Source of the DNA: Actinoplanes sandaracinus
GTDB lineage: Bacteria; Actinomycetota; Actinomycetes; Mycobacteriales; Micromonosporaceae
Assembly (NCBI RefSeq): GCF_030009775.1
Contig: NZ_JASCTH010000032.1
Coordinates: forward strand, 56,764-120,763
Length of the DNA stretch: 64,000 bases
Reading direction: 5' to 3'
In this document: one piece after another, positions 59,419 to 64,000 of the stretch
Numbering within the stretch: position 1 is the first letter of the stretch
Layout of the letters: each line of letters begins with the position of its first letter
Notes under the pieces: model-generated
Seen by the model: the letters and a program-made list of their open reading frames with translations, nothing else
What the model was told of the DNA's origin: nothing
Database searches by the model: none
Position numbers and translations under genes: made by a program

Positions 59419-60222
59419 ATGCCACTCGTAGCGGTCACCTACGTCAAGGGGCGCCCCGGCGCGACGACCACCGCGCTCGGGCTGGCCGCCGTCGCCCCGG
59501 CTGACTTGCGACCGGTGGTGGTGGAGGCTGACCCGGCGGGCGGGGATCTGATGCGCCGCCTCGACCTGGCGGCGACGCCGAGTCTGGTCGATCTGGCCGC
59601 CGCCGCGCGAGGAGCCACTCACGCGGGGGACGCGTTCCCCGCGGGGCAGCAGACCGCTGTCATCGGCGAGGTAGGGGTGCCGGTGGTGGTGGCCCCGGCG
59701 GGCGGGGCGCAGACCCGTGCCGCGCTGCCGGAGTTGACCGGCACCGGACGGGCGGTGCTGACCACCCCGCAGCGCCTCGTCATCGCCGACTGCGGACGCC
59801 TCGCCCCCGGTTCTGCGGCGTGGCCGCTGCTACGCCTGGCCGACGTGGTCCTGGTGATGGCCCGTGCCCGTACGGACGAGCTGGCCCATGTCCGTGAGGT
59901 GCTGGCGGAGCTGGTCGATGTCGGCGCGGGCCGTCTGGTGGTGCTGCTCGCCGCCGGAGGCCTATACCCGGCCGCGGACGTGGCCGAGGTGCTGTCGACT
60001 CATGTAGCCGAGGAACTGGCCCGTGACCCCGCATCGCTGGGGGTGCTCGGTCCGCTGCCGGACGACCGTAAGGCGGCGGCCGTGCTCGGCGGGGAGCTGG
60101 TCGCCGGGAAGCGGTGGCGGCGCCTGCCGCTGATGCGCGCCTATGCCGCACTCCTTTACGATCTCGCCCCGCACCTGGTGACCGCTCCCGCCAACGACGC
60201 CCGTGAGGAGGCCATCGGATGA
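59419..60222 (+). CDS. ParA/MinD-like ATPase of the Tad locus (TadZ/CpaE-like)
   Basis: 267 residues. Deviant Walker region VTYVKGRPGATTTALGLA: the Lys after Val-Tyr-Val is present but the normal GK-T lysine is Ala-Thr (GATT), so nucleotide hydrolysis may be impaired. VVVEADPAGGDLMRRLD is the switch region; LVIADCGRLAPGS the Walker B/DxG. Such proteins place the pilus machine. Overlaps tadA by 4 bases. Confidence 0.85.
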   Translation: MPLVAVTYVKGRPGATTTALGLAAVAPADLRPVVVEADPAGGDLMRRLDLAATPSLVDLAAAARGATHAGDAFPAGQQTAVIGEVGVPVVVAPAGGAQTRAALPELTGTGRAVLTTPQRLVIADCGRLAPGSAAWPLLRLADVVLVMARARTDELAHVREVLAELVDVGAGRLVVLLAAGGLYPAADVAEVLSTHVAEELARDPASLGVLGPLPDDRKAAAVLGGELVAGKRWRRLPLMRAYAALLYDLAPHLVTAPANDAREEAIG

Positions 60223-61634
60223 GCTACCCCTTCGATCCGCGCCGGCCGGGCCGCAACGACTTCACGCCCGAGCTGGCCCCGGATTCCAGCGAGATCATGG
60301 TCGTGCGCCGGATCCGCCGCGAGGTGGCCGAACGACTGACCCGCGCCACCCGGGCACACGAGACCGCCACCGGCGCAGTGATGTCGGCCGTCGAGCAGCA
60401 GGAGACCACCCGCCGTCTCATCACCGAAACGCTGGACGTCTATGCCACCGAGGAGATGAACGCCGGTCGTCCGCCGTTGCGGCCGGACGCGGAGTCGCGG
60501 GTGGCGCGGTCGGTGGCGGACATGCTGCTCGGCGCGGGTGGCTTGCAGCCGCTACTCAATGACGAGCGGGTGGAAGACATCAACGCCAACGGCTGTGACC
60601 AGGTGTTCGTGCGCTACACCGACGGCAGCAAGGTACAGGTCGGCCCGATCGCCGACTCGGACGCGGAGATGGTGGAGCTGATCCGTCGCCTCGCCGCCGA
60701 CGCCGGCCGCGCGGAGACCGGCGGAGAGGGTGCCGAGGAACGCCGCTGGGACCGGGCCGCACCGATTCTGCGGCTTCAGTTGCCGGACGGCTCCCGCCTG
60801 CAAGCGGTCATGTCGGTGACCCGGCGCCCGTCGCTGTCGATCCGCCGTCACCACTACATCAAGGTCACCCTTGCCGACCTACAGCAGCTCGGCACCCTCA
60901 ACCCGGCGTTGCGCGCCTTCTTCGCCGCCACGGTCCGGGCCAGGTTGAACACCCTCGCCGCTGGGCGCACCGGCGCCGGAAAAACCACCTTCCTGCGCGC
61001 ACTGGCGTCGGAGATTCCGGCGGACGAGCGGCTCGTCACCATCGAGGACACCTACGAACTGGCCCTGGACGCGGACAAGGCGCTGCACCCGGACGTGGTG
61101 CCGATGCAGTCGCGAGACGCCAACGTCGAGGGTCAGGGCGCCATCGACATGAGTGAGTTGTTCCGCTCCGGGCTACGGATGTCGCCGGACCGGGTGATCG
61201 TCGGCGAGATCCGGGGCCACGAGGTCATCCCGATGCTCAATGCCATGTCCCAGGGCAACGACGGCAGTCTGGGCACCATCCACGCCTCCTCGACGGCCGG
61301 GGTGTTCAAGAAGCTCGCCCTGTATGCGAGGCAGTCCCCCGAGCGCCTCGAACCGCCGACCACGAACCTGCTAGTGGCCGAGTCGGTACACCTGGTTGTC
61401 CACCTCACCTTGACCGACGGCGGCCGACGGGTGGTCACCTCCGTGCGGGAGGTCGTGGATGCCGACGACCGATCGATCGCCTCGAACGAGATTTTCCGGC
61501 CCGGCCCGGACGGGCGCGCCGTTCCAGGCTCGCCGCCGTCTACCGCGCTGCTGACCACGCTCGCCAATGCCGGGTTTAACCCCGGGCTGTTGGATGAGGC
61601 CCGCACCGCACCCGGTGGGGGGTGGTCGTCATGA
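60219..61634 (+). CDS. tadA: Tad/Flp pilus secretion ATPase TadA (CpaF)
   Basis: 471 residues, hexameric motor of the pilus. N-terminal domain, then core: Walker A AGRTGAGKTTFLRAL (about 248-262), Asp box TIEDTYEL, Walker B RVIVGEIRGHEVIPML, His box GSLGTIHASS. ATG 60219 overlaps the preceding stop. The C-terminal tail is Pro/Ala-rich. Confidence 0.96.
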   Translation: MSYPFDPRRPGRNDFTPELAPDSSEIMVVRRIRREVAERLTRATRAHETATGAVMSAVEQQETTRRLITETLDVYATEEMNAGRPPLRPDAESRVARSVADMLLGAGGLQPLLNDERVEDINANGCDQVFVRYTDGSKVQVGPIADSDAEMVELIRRLAADAGRAETGGEGAEERRWDRAAPILRLQLPDGSRLQAVMSVTRRPSLSIRRHHYIKVTLADLQQLGTLNPALRAFFAATVRARLNTLAAGRTGAGKTTFLRALASEIPADERLVTIEDTYELALDADKALHPDVVPMQSRDANVEGQGAIDMSELFRSGLRMSPDRVIVGEIRGHEVIPMLNAMSQGNDGSLGTIHASSTAGVFKKLALYARQSPERLEPPTTNLLVAESVHLVVHLTLTDGGRRVVTSVREVVDADDRSIASNEIFRPGPDGRAVPGSPPSTALLTTLANAGFNPGLLDEARTAPGGGWSS

Positions 61635-62527
61635 CGTTGACGGTGCCCCTGGCCGCGCTGCTCGGGCTCGGTACCGCGTTCGGGGTGGTCCTGGTTGCCT
61701 TGGGGTTGTCGGGCCGGGATAACGGGCCCGCGGACCTCGAACCGGACTCGTGGCTGTCGAGGTTCACCTCGGCCCGTGGCCCGGTTGATCGCCGCCGGGT
61801 AGCGGTGTGTGTGGCCGTGGGCGTGGTGGTGGCTGTGCTGACCCGCTGGCCGGTCGCGGCGGCGCTGTGCGCCGTGGGGGCGTGGGTGCTACCGGCGGTC
61901 ATCGGCCCGGACCGTGACCATGCCCGCCGGGTCGCCCGGATCGAAGCCATCGCCACGTGGACCGAGGCGCTGCGTGACAACCTGTCCGGCGCGGCCGGGC
62001 TTGAACAGGCCATCACCACCAGCGCCATCGAGTGCCCCGAGCCGATCCGTGACGAGGTGATCCGCCTGGCCACCCGTCTGCAGCGCAGTTGGCGGCTGGC
62101 GGCGGCGTTGCGGGCCTTCGCCGCCGAGCTGGCCGACCCGACCGCCGACCTCGTCGTCGCCGGCCTGCTGATGGCGGCGCGAGGCAGCGCCGGGCAACTC
62201 GGCGAGGTCCTCGGCGAGTTGGCCACCTCCGCCCGCGCGAAGGTCGCCTCCCGGCAGCGCATCGCGGCCGGACGCAAACGCAACCGCACGAGCGCCCGGG
62301 TCATCGTGGGCGTGACGCTGGCGATGGCAGGTGTCCTCACCCTGATCAACCGGGGCTATCTGGCGCCGTTCGACACCGCCACCGGACAACTCGTCCTGCT
62401 GATGGCCGGTGGATGCTTCGCCTTCGCGTTCTTCTGGCTGGCCCGGTTGATGCGCGACCGGGACAACTCCCGCATCCTCGCGGGCGTCGCCGGAGACTCC
62501 GACGCGCGGGCGGTGGTGGTGTCATGA
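61631..62527 (+). CDS. tadB: Tad pilus inner-membrane protein TadB
   Basis: 298 residues. Membrane segments near 8-25, 55-85 and at the C-terminus about 220-275; T2SSF domain in the middle (WTEALRDNLSGAAGLEQAI; ELADPTADLVVAGLLMAARG; RTSARVIVGVTLAMAGVL). ATG 61631 overlaps the tadA stop (ATGA). Platform on which TadA acts together with TadC. Confidence 0.92.
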   Translation: MTLTVPLAALLGLGTAFGVVLVALGLSGRDNGPADLEPDSWLSRFTSARGPVDRRRVAVCVAVGVVVAVLTRWPVAAALCAVGAWVLPAVIGPDRDHARRVARIEAIATWTEALRDNLSGAAGLEQAITTSAIECPEPIRDEVIRLATRLQRSWRLAAALRAFAAELADPTADLVVAGLLMAARGSAGQLGEVLGELATSARAKVASRQRIAAGRKRNRTSARVIVGVTLAMAGVLTLINRGYLAPFDTATGQLVLLMAGGCFAFAFFWLARLMRDRDNSRILAGVAGDSDARAVVVS

Positions 62528-63420
62528 CCGCGTTCCTGTTGTTCGGTGTCGGCACCGGCCTCGGGCTGTGGCTCATCGTCGTCGGTTGGGTGCCTCCACC
62601 GCCCCGGCTGGACAAGGCCCTTGACGCCCCGTACGGACAGACCCGCCGTGCCGAGGCCGAGGCGGCCGAGGTCGCCGCCGGGTGGGCGGGGCGGTGGGGC
62701 CGTCCGGCGGTGCGCTGGCTGCGCCGCCTCGGCCTGCCCACCAAAGGCACCCGCCGCGATTTGGCGACGGTGGACAAGCCGGTCGACGTGCACCTCGCCG
62801 AACAGGCCACCGCGACCGTCTTCGGGCTGCTCATGCCGCCGGTGTTCGCCACCCTGCTCGCCCTCGCCGGAATGGCGCCGGGCGTGACGGTGCCGGTGCT
62901 GATCTCGCTCGTGCTGGGTGTGGCCGGGTTCCTCGCCCCGGAACTGTCGGTGCGCTCGGACGCGGCCAAGCACCGGGCCGCGTTCCGCGACGCCCTCAGC
63001 TCCTTCCTGGACCTCGTGGTCATCTCCTTGGCGGCGGGTTCCGGGGTCGACCAGGCGCTCGACGAGGCCGCCTCGGTCGGGTCCGGCCCGGCATACGCGG
63101 AGCTGCGGTACGCGCTGACCGAGGCCCGGCTGGCGCGAGTGCCGCCGTGGGACATCCTCGCCGCTCTGGGTCAGCGCCTCGCCGTGGCGGAGTTGCAGCA
63201 GCTCGCCGCGACCGTCGGTATGGCCGGCACCGAAGGCGCTCGGGTCCGCTCGTCGCTGCGCTCCCGGGCGGTGGCGCTGCGCGACCGGCAACTCACCGAC
63301 GCCGAAGGTGAGGCCAACGCCGCGACCGAGCGGATGAGCCTGCCCATCGTCGCCTTGTTCGGCGGCTTCCTGATCTTCCTCGGTTACCCCGCTTTGGCCG
63401 CCGTCCTCGGCGGTCTTTGA
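62524..63420 (+). CDS. tadC: Tad pilus inner-membrane protein TadC
   Basis: 298 residues. Membrane segments at about 2-22, 98-145 and 275-297; T2SSF domain (RDALSSFLDLVVISLAAGSG; ARLARVPPWDILAALGQRLA; LFGGFLIFLGYPALAAVLGG). ATG 62524 overlaps the tadB stop. A start far upstream in the same frame lies inside tadB and is rejected. Confidence 0.92.
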   Translation: MTAFLLFGVGTGLGLWLIVVGWVPPPPRLDKALDAPYGQTRRAEAEAAEVAAGWAGRWGRPAVRWLRRLGLPTKGTRRDLATVDKPVDVHLAEQATATVFGLLMPPVFATLLALAGMAPGVTVPVLISLVLGVAGFLAPELSVRSDAAKHRAAFRDALSSFLDLVVISLAAGSGVDQALDEAASVGSGPAYAELRYALTEARLARVPPWDILAALGQRLAVAELQQLAATVGMAGTEGARVRSSLRSRAVALRDRQLTDAEGEANAATERMSLPIVALFGGFLIFLGYPALAAVLGGL

Positions 63421-63476
63421 ACACCCGCCGGTTCATGAATCCCGCCACCGTCGCGCCGACCGAAAGGAGCCCAGGC

Positions 63477-63566
63477 GTGAGTACCGAAGAACGCGTCATC
63501 TGGCCCCTCCTCTGGGCCGCGTTCGCCGTCGCAGCCGTGGTCGTGCTCGTCGCCAAGTGCACGTGA
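63477..63566 (+). CDS. Tiny single-span membrane peptide in the Tad operon
   Basis: 29 codons: GTG start at 63477 with AAAGGAG upstream; VSTEERVIWPLLWAAFAVA then a Val/Ala run and AKCT. One membrane segment. Located between tadC and the pilin gene. Below usual annotation size; could be a pilus accessory peptide. Confidence 0.5.
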   Translation: MSTEERVIWPLLWAAFAVAAVVVLVAKCT

Positions 63567-63609
63567 CGCACAACCCCCGCCCCTAATCGCACACCCGAAG
63601 GAGACGGCA

Positions 63610-63765
63610 ATGGCTTCGACCGCCACCACGAGACAGCAGGCCACCGTGCCGTCGGGACGGCCCCACATGGTGACCGAACGGTGGCTCGCCGGGTCGCTGA
63701 CCAGCTCCGGACCTACCCGCACCGATTCCGTTGTCGCCCGCATTCGAAGGAGGCGCACGCCATGA
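63610..63765 (+). CDS. Small basic protein, overlaps prepilin start
   Basis: 51 codons: ATG 63610 with AAGGAGACGGCA upstream; TRQQATVPSGRPHMVTERWL ... ARIRRRRTP. Ends TGA overlapping the ATG of the pilin gene (ATGA), suggesting it couples pilin translation. No family recognised; might be a leader ORF. Confidence 0.45.
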   Translation: MASTATTRQQATVPSGRPHMVTERWLAGSLTSSGPTRTDSVVARIRRRRTP

Positions 63766-63953
63766 CCGAACTGCTGAGCTACCTGACCGCCGAGATCCGT
63801 CACCGCTGGAAGACGGTGCGCGACACCAAGGACGGCGGCTACTCCACTGAGTCCGTCCTTGTGACGGCGTTGCTGGTGGCGATGGCCATTGTGGTCATCG
63901 GTGTCATTGCCTCGAAGCTCAAGGCCAAGGCCGACGGCCTCAACCTCGGCTGA
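63762..63953 (+). CDS. Flp-type prepilin
   Basis: 63 residues: N-terminal leader (MTELLSYLTAEIRHRWKTVR), then KDGGYSTESVLVTALLVAMA and a hydrophobic helix. Cleavage after the first Gly of GGYSTE gives Glu at +5, the class III prepilin rule. Substrate of the peptidase at 55392; major pilin of the Tad pilus. AAGGAGG lies just before ATG 63762. Confidence 0.85.
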   Translation: MTELLSYLTAEIRHRWKTVRDTKDGGYSTESVLVTALLVAMAIVVIGVIASKLKAKADGLNLG

Positions 63954-63956
63954 CCC

Positions 63957-64000
63957 ATGCGACTGATGACCTTGCCCCGGAACCGCCGTGCCGCGCGCCC
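63957..64000 (+). CDS. Start of next Tad operon gene (truncated by window edge)
   Basis: ATG 63957, 3 bp after the prepilin stop, opens MRLMTLPRNRRAAR and runs off the window. A basic N-terminus at this position is typical of TadE/TadF minor pilins, but too little is visible to assign it. Confidence 0.5.
   Translation, partial: MRLMTLPRNRRAAR

Noticed and set aside
1..64000. CRISPR array, rRNA operon, restriction-modification or known phage-defence genes
   Set aside because: No regularly spaced direct repeats with unique spacers, no rRNA-like sequence and no Cas, nuclease or methylase domains were seen.

Overview
This is a high-GC actinobacterial chromosome segment. Frequent GTG/TTG starts, partner-switching STAS/ATPase modules, chemotaxis receptors and a Tad pilus locus suggest a motile, sporulating member of the Micromonosporaceae, possibly Actinoplanes; the genus is inferred from gene content, not demonstrated.

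Layout. 1-4404: NitT/TauT-type ABC importer (substrate-binding protein truncated by the window edge, permease, ATPase) followed at 3 bp by an N,N-dimethylformamidase large-subunit-like protein, an apparent uptake-plus-hydrolysis operon for a small amide. 4405-5414: no intact gene; it carries the first copy of a ~415-bp dispersed repeat whose second copy lies at 24368-24785. 5415-20806: PepSY protein, two paralogous two-component pairs (6199-8321, 13141-15647), a SulP transporter plus beta-carbonic anhydrase operon, a free receiver domain, a hybrid kinase and a chemotaxis receptor. 21.3-33.9 kb: decayed mosaic with an IS1380-type element, fragments of response regulator, STAS, chemoreceptor, serine recombinase, glucose dehydrogenase and ArsR genes, among which an intact GAF kinase and a large hybrid kinase survive. 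34.0-44.4 kb: signalling block with two paralogous GAF-ATPase proteins around a STAS protein, a receiver, a GGDEF protein, a second ATPase/STAS pair, a chemoreceptor with tandem duplications at both gene ends, and a GAF-EAL protein.

44.4-53.4 kb looks like accessory DNA. It begins near a degenerate tRNA 3' half and holds a radical SAM / GHMP kinase / phosphohexomutase operon, a resolvase-like protein and an eight-gene, mostly overlapping operon of small unknown proteins that includes two tandem paralogues ending in a GADCxCL motif. A divergent XRE regulator (53423) may control it. 54.7-64.0 kb: HAD hydrolase, prepilin peptidase, two winged-helix regulators, then a left-to-right Tad pilus operon (lipoprotein, secreted protein, SAF/CpaB, ParA-like ATPase, TadA, TadB, TadC, two tiny ORFs, prepilin, start of a next gene). 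The divergent promoter region of that operon contains a striking array of ACGT-core motifs with 14-bp phasing.

The strongest candidates for something undescribed are the ~415-bp repeat with its GGGAGCA motif array, the 49.4-53.1 kb operon, the radical SAM/GHMP/mutase operon, the chemoreceptor-linked small protein family (21329 and 40804), and the phased motif array at 57.0 kb.
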